DNA of 64,000 bases from Chitinophagales bacterium. GTDB lineage: Bacteria; Bacteroidota; Bacteroidia; Chitinophagales; JADIYW01. The translations under genes were made by a program, and so were the position numbers. Below the pieces are notes generated by a model that was not told where the DNA came from, searched no databases, and was given only the letters and a program-made list of their open reading frames with translations. Location of the stretch: contig JAIBAX010000005.1 in assembly GCA_019694955.1 (NCBI GenBank), positions 62,001 through 126,000 of the forward strand. Direction: 5' to 3'. Shown here piece by piece: positions 53,551 through 62,002 of the stretch. Positions within the stretch are counted from its first letter, which is position 1, and the number at the start of each line of letters is the position of its first letter.

Positions 53551-54862
53551 ATCTGCCTTAACGATTGCCTTACTCATTGTAATGCAATATGCTGCTCATA
53601 GTGAAGAGCAGTACCTCATGAGTTATAAGAACCTCAAAACATACACTACCGACAACATAGACTCTCTATGGAAAGCCAATAGAATACCATCATTCATCTT
53701 GCCGGTGCGTTTTGATGTAGATATTTATGAAATCACCTATAAAGTAAAGTGGATCGATAGCACTTGGAGGAAAGCATCCGGATTTTACTTTGTCCCAAAA
53801 ACCACCCAAGCAATTCCTTATATGGTGTATGGCCATGGCACACAAATCGAGAAGAGGATGACTTTCTCCGATAGAGATGCTCAGCAAGGCATATGTATGG
53901 GATTCGCTACTGACGGATACGCAGCGCTGTTTCCCCATTATTACGGCATAGGAGAAGGAGAAGGGAAACATCTTTATCAGCATGCATGGAGTGAAGCAAT
54001 GTCATTCTACTATATGCTATGTGCCGTTGATGAATTAAATAAAAAAATAAATATCAATACCAATGGTCAACTGTTTTTAACAGGCTACTCGCAAGGAGGA
54101 CATGCTTCTTTTGCGGCACAAAAATATATCGAAGCAATCAATGACCCCAGATTTCAGGTGACTGCCTCCTCTCCCATGTCCGGTGCTTACGATATGACGG
54201 GAAAACAGGAAGATTATATGTTTCAAGAATATCCAAGGCCTTTTTATCTGCCTTATTTATTGCTCTCTTATGATTTAGCTTATGACATCGTGGAGACGGA
54301 TAATATATATTCCATTTTTAAGTCGCCATACGACACTTTGCTACGCCCTTATTTCGAAGAAAATGATGGCAGAACTTTAGATGAATTGGATAAAATAATG
54401 CCCAAAGTTCCAAAAGACGCCATTGTCGACTCTTTAGTAAGACTATATAAGGAAGACCCAAACTTTCTTTTCAGGCAAAAGCTGAAAGAGAATAGCCTAA
54501 CGGATTGGAAACCCAAGGCACCTGTACAATTGTGTTATTGCCAAGGTGATAAAGAAGTACACTACATGAATTCCGTTGTAGCAGAACAAAATATTCAAGC
54601 ATTGGGCAAAGAGGATATACGGGCAAAAAACTTAAGCAAATACCTCAACCACAACACTTGTGCAGCCTTTGCCGTATTGGAAACGAAATATTTCTTTGAC
54701 AGGTTTGTAAAGAAAGGGGGAAATCCTAAACTGAAAGGACTACCACCTTTCAAGAGGTTTCTGGTAGGATTTATTAAACGAAAAACGGAAAGAGAATACA
54801 AGAGAAATGAGCATGTATTGCGAGATACTGAGTCAATGATTAAGGTGCTATTTCCTCAGTGA
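53525..54862 (+). CDS. Exported alpha/beta hydrolase (secretory-lipase-like)
   Basis: A 445-residue serine hydrolase with a signal peptide (ALTIALLIVMQYAAHS). The nucleophile elbow LFLTGYSQGGHASFAA places Ser189; MVYGHGTQ is the oxyanion region; late Asp in CYCQGDKEVHYMNS and His in YLNHNTCAAF complete the triad. It overlaps trpC by 26 bp and lies in the trp operon without an obvious link to tryptophan. Family members include prolyl-oligopeptidase-like and fungal-type secretory lipases; the substrate is unknown. Confidence 0.8.
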   Translation: MLPTLRQVKSALTIALLIVMQYAAHSEEQYLMSYKNLKTYTTDNIDSLWKANRIPSFILPVRFDVDIYEITYKVKWIDSTWRKASGFYFVPKTTQAIPYMVYGHGTQIEKRMTFSDRDAQQGICMGFATDGYAALFPHYYGIGEGEGKHLYQHAWSEAMSFYYMLCAVDELNKKININTNGQLFLTGYSQGGHASFAAQKYIEAINDPRFQVTASSPMSGAYDMTGKQEDYMFQEYPRPFYLPYLLLSYDLAYDIVETDNIYSIFKSPYDTLLRPYFEENDGRTLDELDKIMPKVPKDAIVDSLVRLYKEDPNFLFRQKLKENSLTDWKPKAPVQLCYCQGDKEVHYMNSVVAEQNIQALGKEDIRAKNLSKYLNHNTCAAFAVLETKYFFDRFVKKGGNPKLKGLPPFKRFLVGFIKRKTEREYKRNEHVLRDTESMIKVLFPQ

Positions 54863-55301
54863 CGCTATAGTGCCAAAAACAAATTGCGCCATCTAATTCT
54901 GCCATCCATTGATTCAAATGCTCATCTAAGTAGCCTGGCCAAGCATCACATACTTCAATGGTAATTCCTGAAAATCCGTAGAAACTTTCCACATACCAAG
55001 GATGATTCTTACCAGTAATTATGTCTTTATTAAGCAAACTACAAGGCGATACACCCTTCGCTATCTTTCCGGTTACAATAAGCTCAGGATAGGCAGAACC
55101 ATATTTAATGATTTCTCTAGCAATCCTTAAATTCATAGTATCAGATTTTAGTATTGGTAAAACATATGAGTCTTTATGAAATTTAACATCAGTTATTTCA
55201 GACACTTTAAAATAGACATATTCACTACTACAATTATCTTCAGTTTCCTCATTTTTACAAGAAAACAACAAAACCGCTAACAACAAAACCAAATATTTCA
55301 T
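54840..55301 (-). CDS. Small predicted lipoprotein, antisense within the trp operon
   Basis: A 153-residue protein with a lipoprotein signal (LVLLLAVLLFSC, Cys15). The mature part holds several cysteines and FYGFSGITIEVCDAWPGY. It runs opposite to the trp genes, and its 3' end overlaps the hydrolase gene by 23 bp. Unknown function. Confidence 0.72.
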   Translation of the reverse strand: MKYLVLLLAVLLFSCKNEETEDNCSSEYVYFKVSEITDVKFHKDSYVLPILKSDTMNLRIAREIIKYGSAYPELIVTGKIAKGVSPCSLLNKDIITGKNHPWYVESFYGFSGITIEVCDAWPGYLDEHLNQWMAELDGAICFWHYSVTEEIAP

Positions 55302-55330
55302 AATATTACATTTTGAGTAAAGCTAAAAAA

Positions 55331-55984
55331 ATGTCTTTAAAAATTAAAATATGTGGATTAAAACACGCAGAAAATATTCTTGAAATAGCTAAATATCCAA
55401 TTAACTATTTCGGATTTATTTTTTATCAAACTTCAAAACGATATATTTTACATCAGCATTCGCTGGAAGAATTGCGGATATTGGTTGAAGAACTGAGTTT
55501 ACAAAAGATTGTTCCTATTGCAGTATTTGTGGATGAAAAGATAGAAGAAATGTGCAGAATCTGCCAAAGTGTTGGCATTTCGCACATACAATTACATGGC
55601 AATGAAACACCGCAAACTTGTGCATCGCTAAGAGACAAAGGCTATATCATCATAAAAGCCTTTGGCATCGACACATCCTTTAATTTTGAAATAACTTCTC
55701 AATATAAAAATGATTGCGATTACTTCCTATTCGATACTAAAACACCTCAATATGGGGGAAGTGGGATTCCATTTGATTGGGAAATATTGAAAGGCTATCA
55801 TGTTGAAAAACCGTTCTTCCTAAGCGGTGGGATTGGTTTAGATGAGCTTCCATCTGTCTTAAAAATATCCCACCCGCAGTTATATGCTTTGGACTTAAAC
55901 AGCAAACTAGAGATTGAACCCGGTTTAAAAAATATTGAATTAGTGAAGAATGCCGTTGACAAAATAGCTAAACCTCTATCTTGA
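55331..55984 (+). CDS. trpF: Phosphoribosylanthranilate isomerase
   Basis: Isomerises PRA to CdRP. The 217-residue barrel shows KIKICGLKHAENI (catalytic Cys), HIQLHGNETPQ, DYFLFDTKTPQYGGSGIPFDW (catalytic Asp) and FFLSGGIGLDEL. The ATG at 55331 starts the core and is preferred to TTG at 55313. The minus-strand PIN gene overlaps its end by 17 bp. Confidence 0.95.
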   Translation: MSLKIKICGLKHAENILEIAKYPINYFGFIFYQTSKRYILHQHSLEELRILVEELSLQKIVPIAVFVDEKIEEMCRICQSVGISHIQLHGNETPQTCASLRDKGYIIIKAFGIDTSFNFEITSQYKNDCDYFLFDTKTPQYGGSGIPFDWEILKGYHVEKPFFLSGGIGLDELPSVLKISHPQLYALDLNSKLEIEPGLKNIELVKNAVDKIAKPLS

Positions 55985-56411
55985 TTATGTTAAGATACTC
56001 TTCAGATAGATGATTAAAATCGTTATCACAAGTAATAAGCGTTGCATGGAGTACCGAAGTAATTGCCGCAATCCATAAATCATTTTTCCCCATATTCCTT
56101 GAAGAAAACTTACTCTTATTAAACTCATACTTTCCTTGACTATACGCATCTATCTCTGCATACCTCTCTAAAACATCCTTACTATTAATATCAGCAATGA
56201 GTAACAAACCTAGAACTTCATCTAATTTCATTAGTTTTTGCACACCCCAATTGGAACGAATTGCCATTGATTTAATCTCACCAATACAAACTACGGGAAC
56301 AATTGCTTCGTTTTCATTACCAAACGGATTGTATAATACATCCATTCTTTGAGCAACTTCACTTTTCCTCAAGTAATGAATAATAATATTTGTATCTAGA
56401 ATATAAATCAT
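55968..56411 (-). CDS. PIN domain toxin (VapC-like)
   Basis: A 147-residue PIN ribonuclease domain: MIYILDTNIIIHYLR (first Asp), VVCIGEIKSMAI (Glu), GKNDLWIAAI (Asp) and TLITCDNDFNHL (last Asp). All four acidic positions look intact. Its start overlaps the antitoxin gene by 4 bp, and its end overlaps trpF. Activity cannot be judged from sequence alone. Confidence 0.85.
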   Translation of the reverse strand: MIYILDTNIIIHYLRKSEVAQRMDVLYNPFGNENEAIVPVVCIGEIKSMAIRSNWGVQKLMKLDEVLGLLLIADINSKDVLERYAEIDAYSQGKYEFNKSKFSSRNMGKNDLWIAAITSVLHATLITCDNDFNHLSEEYLNIIKIEV

Positions 56412-56665
56412 TCTTCTAAGAGCCCTTCTGTATCCAGTTCAAAAGCACCCAATTCTGAAACCAAACGATTAAACTCATTTTGGTTAAAAGTAGTGTATCG
56501 TTGTAATTGCTTCATTTTTTCAACATCAAGTCTTTCACTTATTGGCTTAATAACAGATTTAAACGTTGACTTATCCAATAACAATTCGAGATTATCCAAT
56601 ACTTGATGGTCGTTTAAATGAATGATACGATCAATTATTTGAACTTTTCTTTCTAAAATACTCAT
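56408..56665 (-). CDS. Antitoxin of the PIN pair
   Basis: An 85-residue acidic helical protein (ERKVQIIDRIIHLNDHQVLD at the N-terminus, acidic tail) directly upstream of the PIN toxin with a 4 bp overlap, the standard order for such pairs. No DNA-binding fold is obvious by eye. It lies antisense in the trp operon, between trpF and trpB. Confidence 0.75.
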   Translation of the reverse strand: MSILERKVQIIDRIIHLNDHQVLDNLELLLDKSTFKSVIKPISERLDVEKMKQLQRYTTFNQNEFNRLVSELGAFELDTEGLLEE

Positions 56666-56825
56666 TTAACAACTTACCTTTTTACAAAAATGTAACAAAA
56701 AAAAACATTTTGCAAGTTTTTCTACTTACTAACATCCAATCACCTATCATAACAATCAATTAATTCACATATTTTTTTGGATTCCTTTACTATTGGTAAA
56801 TTGCTTCCAGATTTGAAATGATGTT

Positions 56826-58010
56826 ATGGAAAAGTTTAAGGTAGATAAACATGGATACTATGGAAAATTTGGTGGTGCATATATTCCTGAGATGTTGCAT
56901 AAAAATATTGAAGAACTTCAAAATAAGTACTTAGACATTATCTATGCTCCTGCATTTCAAAAAGAATTCCATCAGCTGCTAAAAGATTATGTTGGCAGAC
57001 CCACTCCCCTATATTTCGCAAAAAGGCTTAGTGAAAAGTACGCCACAAATATCTTTTTAAAGCGCGAAGACCTTTGTCATACAGGAGCACACAAGGTAAA
57101 TAATACCATCGGTCAGATTTTGTTGGCCCAGAAACTTGGGAAAAAACGCATCATTGCTGAAACAGGTGCCGGACAACATGGTGTTGCAACAGCAACCGTT
57201 TGCGCCTTAATGAACCTCCCTTGCGTAGTGTATATGGGCGAGGTAGATATCGCCAGACAAGCACCAAACGTGCAGCGAATGAAGATGTTGGGAGCAGAAG
57301 TGCGCCCAGCCACCAGTGGTAGCAAAACCCTGAAAGATGCTACTAATGAGGCCATGCGCGATTGGATCGCCCATCCCGAAGACACACACTATATTATAGG
57401 CTCAGTTGTAGGGCCACATCCCTTTCCGGATATGGTCGCACGTTTTCAAAGTATTATCTCTGAAGAAATTCGTTGGCAACTAAAGGAACAAACTGGTTCC
57501 GAGCTACCGAACTATGTTATAGCATGTGTAGGCGGTGGCAGCAATGCAGCTGGCGCATTCTATCACTTTTTGGATGATGAAACAGTTCAATTGATTGCCG
57601 TTGAAGCTGCAGGCGAAGGAATTCACTCCGGAAAATCTGCAGCAACTACCGCACTGGGAAAGCCTGGCGTATTGCATAGCAGCAAAACGCTTTTTATGCA
57701 AACCGATGATGGTCAGGTGGTAGAACCACACTCCATATCTGCAGGATTGGATTATCCCGGTATTGGACCAATACATGCCCATCTTTTTGATGTGGGAAGA
57801 GCAAAATTCCTGAGCGCTACCGATGAGCAGGCACTAGATGCTGTTTTAGAACTCTCCCGTCTGGAAGGTATTATCCCAGCCTTAGAAAGTGCCCATGCAT
57901 TTGCTATACTTTCCGAAATTGGCGTAAAAAAAGATGATACTGTAGTCATTAATTTGTCCGGGCGCGGTGATAAAGATTTAGACACTTATTTAAAAAGAAT
58001 AGCACTATAA
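56826..58010 (+). CDS. trpB: Tryptophan synthase beta subunit
   Basis: Joins indole and serine. The 394 residues show the PLP lysine in [35 protein letters not shown] and [12 protein letters not shown] (phosphate loop). The length is normal for TrpB1. The 160 bp before it follow the minus-strand toxin-antitoxin pair, so a promoter of its own is likely, though none is clear (CAGATTTG is a weak -7). Confidence 0.97.
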   Translation: MEKFKVDKHGYYGKFGGAYIPEMLHKNIEELQNKYLDIIYAPAFQKEFHQLLKDYVGRPTPLYFAKRLSEKYATNIFLKREDLCHTGAHKVNNTIGQILLAQKLGKKRIIAETGAGQHGVATATVCALMNLPCVVYMGEVDIARQAPNVQRMKMLGAEVRPATSGSKTLKDATNEAMRDWIAHPEDTHYIIGSVVGPHPFPDMVARFQSIISEEIRWQLKEQTGSELPNYVIACVGGGSNAAGAFYHFLDDETVQLIAVEAAGEGIHSGKSAATTALGKPGVLHSSKTLFMQTDDGQVVEPHSISAGLDYPGIGPIHAHLFDVGRAKFLSATDEQALDAVLELSRLEGIIPALESAHAFAILSEIGVKKDDTVVINLSGRGDKDLDTYLKRIAL

Positions 58011-58024
58011 AACACTTCGCAACC

Positions 58025-58798
58025 ATGACCAATAGAATACAACAACTTTTTAAGCAAAAAGAAAACAACATATTAAGTGTGTTCATTACAGCAGGCTATC
58101 CTACTGTAGAGGCACTACCCGAAATACTAAAAGCTTTACAAAGTAATGGCGTCGACATGGTAGAAATCGGTATGCCTTTCTCTGATCCAACCGCAGACGG
58201 ACCTGTAATCCAGCATTCCAATACTATTGCCATCAACAATGGCATGACGATAAAATTGCTCTTTGAGCAACTAAAAGACATCCGCAAAGACATACATATA
58301 CCTTTGGTATTAATGGGATATATCAATCCTGCTTTGCAATTTGGCTTTGACAATTTCTTGGCATCCGCAAAGGATTGTGGTATAGATGGTGTAATCATCC
58401 CGGATTTACCGATGTATGAATATGAGCATATTTATGGGAATTTGTTTAAAAAGCATGATTTACAAAACATCTTCCTCATCACCCCGCAAACATCCAATGA
58501 GCGCATTCAAAAAATTGATCAAATCTCGAATAGCTTCATATATGTCGTATCAACACACGCTATTACAGGAGCTAATATTGATTTAGAAGCGCAACAAGTG
58601 GCCTATTTTGATAGAATAAAAACCTTGAATTTACGAAATCCAACTGTAATCGGATTTGGCATAAAAGACAAAGACACCTTAGCGTTTGCCCATAAAAATG
58701 CAAATGGTGCCATAATCGGCAGTGCATTTGTGAAAGTATTAGAAAACCGACAGAATATTTCCGAAACGGTTGCCGACTTCATCCAACAATTACAGTAA
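58025..58798 (+). CDS. trpA: Tryptophan synthase alpha subunit
   Basis: Cleaves indole-3-glycerol phosphate. The 257-residue barrel shows VEIGMPFSDPTADGPVIQ with the catalytic Glu and Asp, GVIIPDLPMYEYEH, and GFGIKDKDTLAF. It starts 14 bp after trpB. hisH begins one base after its stop. Confidence 0.96.
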   Translation: MTNRIQQLFKQKENNILSVFITAGYPTVEALPEILKALQSNGVDMVEIGMPFSDPTADGPVIQHSNTIAINNGMTIKLLFEQLKDIRKDIHIPLVLMGYINPALQFGFDNFLASAKDCGIDGVIIPDLPMYEYEHIYGNLFKKHDLQNIFLITPQTSNERIQKIDQISNSFIYVVSTHAITGANIDLEAQQVAYFDRIKTLNLRNPTVIGFGIKDKDTLAFAHKNANGAIIGSAFVKVLENRQNISETVADFIQQLQ

Positions 58799-58799
58799 T

Positions 58800-59396
58800 A
58801 TGAATGTCGTTATCATACAATACAATGCCGGAAACACCTGTAGTGTTGAAAATGCACTACATCGCTTAGGTGTTTCGCCCATCATCAGCGATGACATGGA
58901 CACCATTATCGGTGCAGACAAAATTATCTTTCCCGGCGTTGGTCATGCGGAGTCGGCAATGCGATATTTAAGAGAAAGGAAGCTCGATACAGTAATAAAG
59001 AACCTACAACAACCCTTTTTAGGGATTTGCTTAGGGCAGCAATTGATGTGCGCGCATAGCGAAGAAGGCGATACCGATTGTTTGGGCATATTTCCTGTTA
59101 CCGTCAAAAAATTCCCTGATAATCAACAAGGTTTAAAGATTCCTCAAATAGGTTGGAATGCCTTGCAAGGATTAAAATCTCCATTATTTAAGGATATCGA
59201 TGAGAATAGTTACGTGTACTTTGTCCATTCATACTACTGCGCATTGAGTGAATATACCATTGCAACAACAGATTATATACTTCCTTTCTCTGCTGCCATT
59301 CAAAAAGAAAATTTCTACGCCACACAATTCCACCCCGAAAAAAGTGCAGATATCGGTGCAAAGGTATTGGAGAATTTCTTAGTGGCCAAATTTTAA
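58800..59396 (+). CDS. hisH: Imidazole glycerol phosphate synthase, glutaminase subunit
   Basis: Supplies ammonia to HisF. The 198 residues show FLGICLGQQLMC (Cys nucleophile), LKIPQIGWNAL, and ATQFHPEKSADIG (His/Glu). The ATG at 58800 (MNVVIIQYNAGN) is chosen; an upstream start would overlap trpA by 29 bp. Its position, one base after trpA, joins the trp and his genes in one transcript. Confidence 0.96.
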   Translation: MNVVIIQYNAGNTCSVENALHRLGVSPIISDDMDTIIGADKIIFPGVGHAESAMRYLRERKLDTVIKNLQQPFLGICLGQQLMCAHSEEGDTDCLGIFPVTVKKFPDNQQGLKIPQIGWNALQGLKSPLFKDIDENSYVYFVHSYYCALSEYTIATTDYILPFSAAIQKENFYATQFHPEKSADIGAKVLENFLVAKF

Positions 59397-59478
59397 ATGT
59401 TAAATTTTAAATTTTTCATTAAATGATTCGTGGAATTTTGCTTAAAAATGTATCTATATATAATAAAGAATATACATT

Positions 59479-59844
59479 ATGGAAAAGAAAAATTTAATCG
59501 CAGAATTATCATTTGAGTTTGCTGTTGAAATCATCCAACTCTCACAGAGTCTTATTTATGAAAAAAATTATATTATTGCCAAACAGGTTTTAAGATCTGG
59601 CACAAGTATTGGCGCAAACATTGAAGAATCTACTGCAGCAATTTCAAAAAAAGAATTTATTGCAAAAATGTCGATTTCATCAAAGGAAGCCCGAGAAACA
59701 CGCTATTGGTTAAGACTTTTAAGAGAAAGCACCATAACAAAAATTGATGTACATGATTTATTATCAAAAATTGAAAAAATTATTAGGATTATAACAAAGA
59801 TTATTATTACAGCCTCAAAAAACCAAAATAACTCAAAATTGTGA
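59479..59844 (+). CDS. Four-helix bundle protein (23S rRNA intervening-sequence type)
   Basis: A 121-residue protein: LSFEFAVEIIQLSQSL, IAKQVLRSGTSIGANIEES, FIAKMSISSKEARETRYWL. This is the common 'four helix bundle / S23 ribosomal protein-like' family, found free or in 23S rRNA insertions. It lies between hisH and hisA with its own gaps (82 and 98 bp). Function unclear. It looks like an insertion in the his region. Confidence 0.85.
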   Translation: MEKKNLIAELSFEFAVEIIQLSQSLIYEKNYIIAKQVLRSGTSIGANIEESTAAISKKEFIAKMSISSKEARETRYWLRLLRESTITKIDVHDLLSKIEKIIRIITKIIITASKNQNNSKL

Positions 59845-59942
59845 AAACAGTATTTATTGTCAAGGTAGAAAACCTACTATTGCCTGCATTTAGGTAGAAA
59901 TGAATCTATAATCTAACATTCAACATTTACAATATAATAAAA

Positions 59943-60659
59943 ATGAACATCATACCAGCCATCGACCTCATCAACGCAGAATGTGTGCGACTCACAAAAG
60001 GCGATTATGACACCAAAAAAGTGTATCAAACCGACCCGTTGGCGCAGGCGAAAATCTTTGAAGATGCCGGTATTACACATTTACATCTTGTTGATTTAGA
60101 TGGTGCTAAAAAAGGTGAAGTCGTCAACTGGAAGGTACTGGAGGTTATCGCAACAAATACAAAATTATCCATCGATTTTTCCGGTGGCATCAAAACAAAA
60201 GAGCAAGCACAAAAAGCTTTCGATTGTGGCGCAGGTGCTATCACCATTGGAAGTTTAGCCGTTAAAAATCGCGATGAGTTTAGTAGTTGGCTACCGGATT
60301 TTGGAGACAAAATCATTCTTGGTGCCGATGTAAAAAATCATCATATTGCTACCCACGGTTGGTTAGAGGCTGATGGTCCTCATATTATGGATTTTATTGG
60401 CAGCTATCTTCCATTGGGTATTCAGCAAGTCATGTGTACGGATATTTCCAAAGACGGCATGTTACAAGGCCCCTCTATTGAACTTTACAAAAGTATTATA
60501 GCAAAATTTCCCTCGATAAAACTTATTGCCAGCGGAGGTATCAGTAACATGGCAGATGTTTATGAATTAAAGAAAATAGGTTGTCATGCCGCTATTATTG
60601 GAAAGGCATATTATGAGGGCAGAATACATATAGACGAAATGGTTGATTTTATCAAATAA
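59943..60659 (+). CDS. hisA: ProFAR isomerase
   Basis: Amadori isomerisation in histidine synthesis. The 238-residue barrel shows NIIPAIDLINAECVRL (first catalytic Asp), SIDFSGGIKTKEQAQ, VMCTDISKDGMLQGPS (second Asp) and LIASGGISNMADVYEL. Length normal. Confidence 0.96.
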   Translation: MNIIPAIDLINAECVRLTKGDYDTKKVYQTDPLAQAKIFEDAGITHLHLVDLDGAKKGEVVNWKVLEVIATNTKLSIDFSGGIKTKEQAQKAFDCGAGAITIGSLAVKNRDEFSSWLPDFGDKIILGADVKNHHIATHGWLEADGPHIMDFIGSYLPLGIQQVMCTDISKDGMLQGPSIELYKSIIAKFPSIKLIASGGISNMADVYELKKIGCHAAIIGKAYYEGRIHIDEMVDFIK

Positions 60660-60710
60660 AAAATAATACATTTTTCTTACCAATAAAGGATATTTCTATA
60701 ATTTTACCTT

Positions 60711-60884
60711 ATGAATCAGGATAAGAATACGGACAATATCAATGTCAAAGACCTTGATAATAATGAGAATAAATATCTTATCGAAGGATTAAAGAGAACC
60801 TATAAAGAACGTTTTCTCTTTTTAACCAATCTTATCAAAATACAAAACACCTTGAAAAAGGCCAAAATAACCCATAAAAAATAA
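60711..60884 (+). CDS. Small basic/acidic protein, 57 residues, between hisA and hisG
   Basis: The N-terminus is acidic and Asn-rich (MNQDKNTDNINVKDLDNNE), then a basic helix LKRTYKERFLFLTNLIKIQ ends in KKAKITHKK. No promoter or family is recognised. Conserved small ORFs with a C-terminal L-I-K-x-x-x-x-L-K-K-A-K-I-x-H-K helix occur in Bacteroidota, from memory. Moderate support from the ATG and the clean stop. Confidence 0.5.
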   Translation: MNQDKNTDNINVKDLDNNENKYLIEGLKRTYKERFLFLTNLIKIQNTLKKAKITHKK

Positions 60885-61107
60885 ATTTAAGAAGATGGTT
60901 AAGCAATATTAAACCCAGATTACACATTTAGATAAGTACAGTTCATTTTTATTTATGCTTTTCTCCGGCTACAATGGTCTGTTGTTGTTCGTTAACTGTG
61001 GACAAATAAGGTAATAGCCTACTAATATTCAAATGTATCGTATTTTCTTCTACTATTGAATTTCAGTTAAAACAAATATTAACAAATCCTCATTAATAAT
61101 CTTTACA

Positions 61108-61146
61108 ATTCCAACTAAAAGAAGAAAATTCTATTTTTGTTGGAAT
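61108..61146. promoter_or_regulatory. Inverted repeat around the hisG promoter
   Basis: ATTCCAAC (61108-61115) and GTTGGAAT (61139-61146) are perfect 8 bp arms, 31 bp apart from centre to centre (about three helical turns). Between them lies the -7 element TATTTTTG (61132-61139). The right arm covers the hisG ATG. Because transcription should start at about 61143, an RNA hairpin cannot form, so a DNA operator is the better reading. Confidence 0.45.
61132..61139 (+). promoter_or_regulatory. -7 promoter element TATTTTTG for hisG
   Basis: A perfect TAnnTTTG match ending five bases before the hisG ATG, so hisG would be leaderless or nearly so. No clear -33 TTG. The 250 bp upstream (60890-61130) holds no gene and no histidine-rich leader peptide. 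Confidence 0.45.
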
Positions 61147-62002
61147 GGAGAAATTGCGTTTAGCCGTACAAAAAAGTGGCAGACTTTCAGAGAAATCATT
61201 GGATTTAGTGAAAGAATGTGGCATCAGCTATGCCAGTGGCACAGGCAAATTATTAGCCTCTTGTTACAATTTCCCAATGGAAATTTTATTCCTACGGGAT
61301 GATGACATCCCCGGCTATGTAGAAGATGGTGTTGCGGACATTGGCTTCGTCGGTGAAAATGTTCTGATTGAATCTGGAAGGAAAGTTAAAACCATTGAAA
61401 GAATGGGGTTCGGAAGATGTCGCTTATCCATAGCCATACCCAGAAGTCAAGAATACAATGGCATTGAAGACCTACAAAACAAGTCTATTGCCACCTCCTA
61501 CCCACATATTTTAGGCAAGTTTCTAAAAGAAAAAGGTGTAAAAGCGGACATCCACGAAATCAGTGGTTCTGTAGAAATTGCGCCTGGAATTGGACTGGCG
61601 GATGCCATTTGCGACATCGTTAGCACGGGCAGCACCTTACTCAGCAACGGATTGAAAGAAGTGGAATCCGTATTCACGTCCGAAGCCGTACTCATCGGTC
61701 ACAAGGGAATTTCCGCTGAAAAGCAACATCTTTTAGAGAAGCTTCTTTTCCGTTTAGCTTCTGTAAAAAGGGCAAAGAACAACAAATATATCATGCTGAA
61801 CGCACCCAACAAATCCCTACAAAAAATCATTGCCTTGCTGCCGGGAATCAACAGCCCGACAGTACAATCTTTGGCTACTGAAGGATGGAGTTCTGTACAT
61901 TCCGTCATCAACGAGGATGATTTTTGGGAAAAAATCGAAGCCCTTAAAAAAGCAGGTGCCGAAGGAATTTTAGTGATGCCCATAGATAACCTGATATTAT
62001 AA
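61145..62002 (+). CDS. hisG: ATP phosphoribosyltransferase, long form
   Basis: First histidine step. The 285 residues are the long form: catalytic domains (LRLAVQKSGRLSEKSLDL, GLADAICDIVSTGSTL) plus a C-terminal regulatory domain (about residues 210-285). Long-form HisG does not need HisZ and is feedback-inhibited by histidine. Its stop overlaps the hisD ATG by one base. Confidence 0.96.
   Translation: MEKLRLAVQKSGRLSEKSLDLVKECGISYASGTGKLLASCYNFPMEILFLRDDDIPGYVEDGVADIGFVGENVLIESGRKVKTIERMGFGRCRLSIAIPRSQEYNGIEDLQNKSIATSYPHILGKFLKEKGVKADIHEISGSVEIAPGIGLADAICDIVSTGSTLLSNGLKEVESVFTSEAVLIGHKGISAEKQHLLEKLLFRLASVKRAKNNKYIMLNAPNKSLQKIIALLPGINSPTVQSLATEGWSSVHSVINEDDFWEKIEALKKAGAEGILVMPIDNLIL

Noticed and set aside
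60885-61130. Histidine leader peptide upstream of hisG
   Set aside because: No ORF with consecutive His codons and no terminator hairpin were found; only the inverted arms at 61108-61146.
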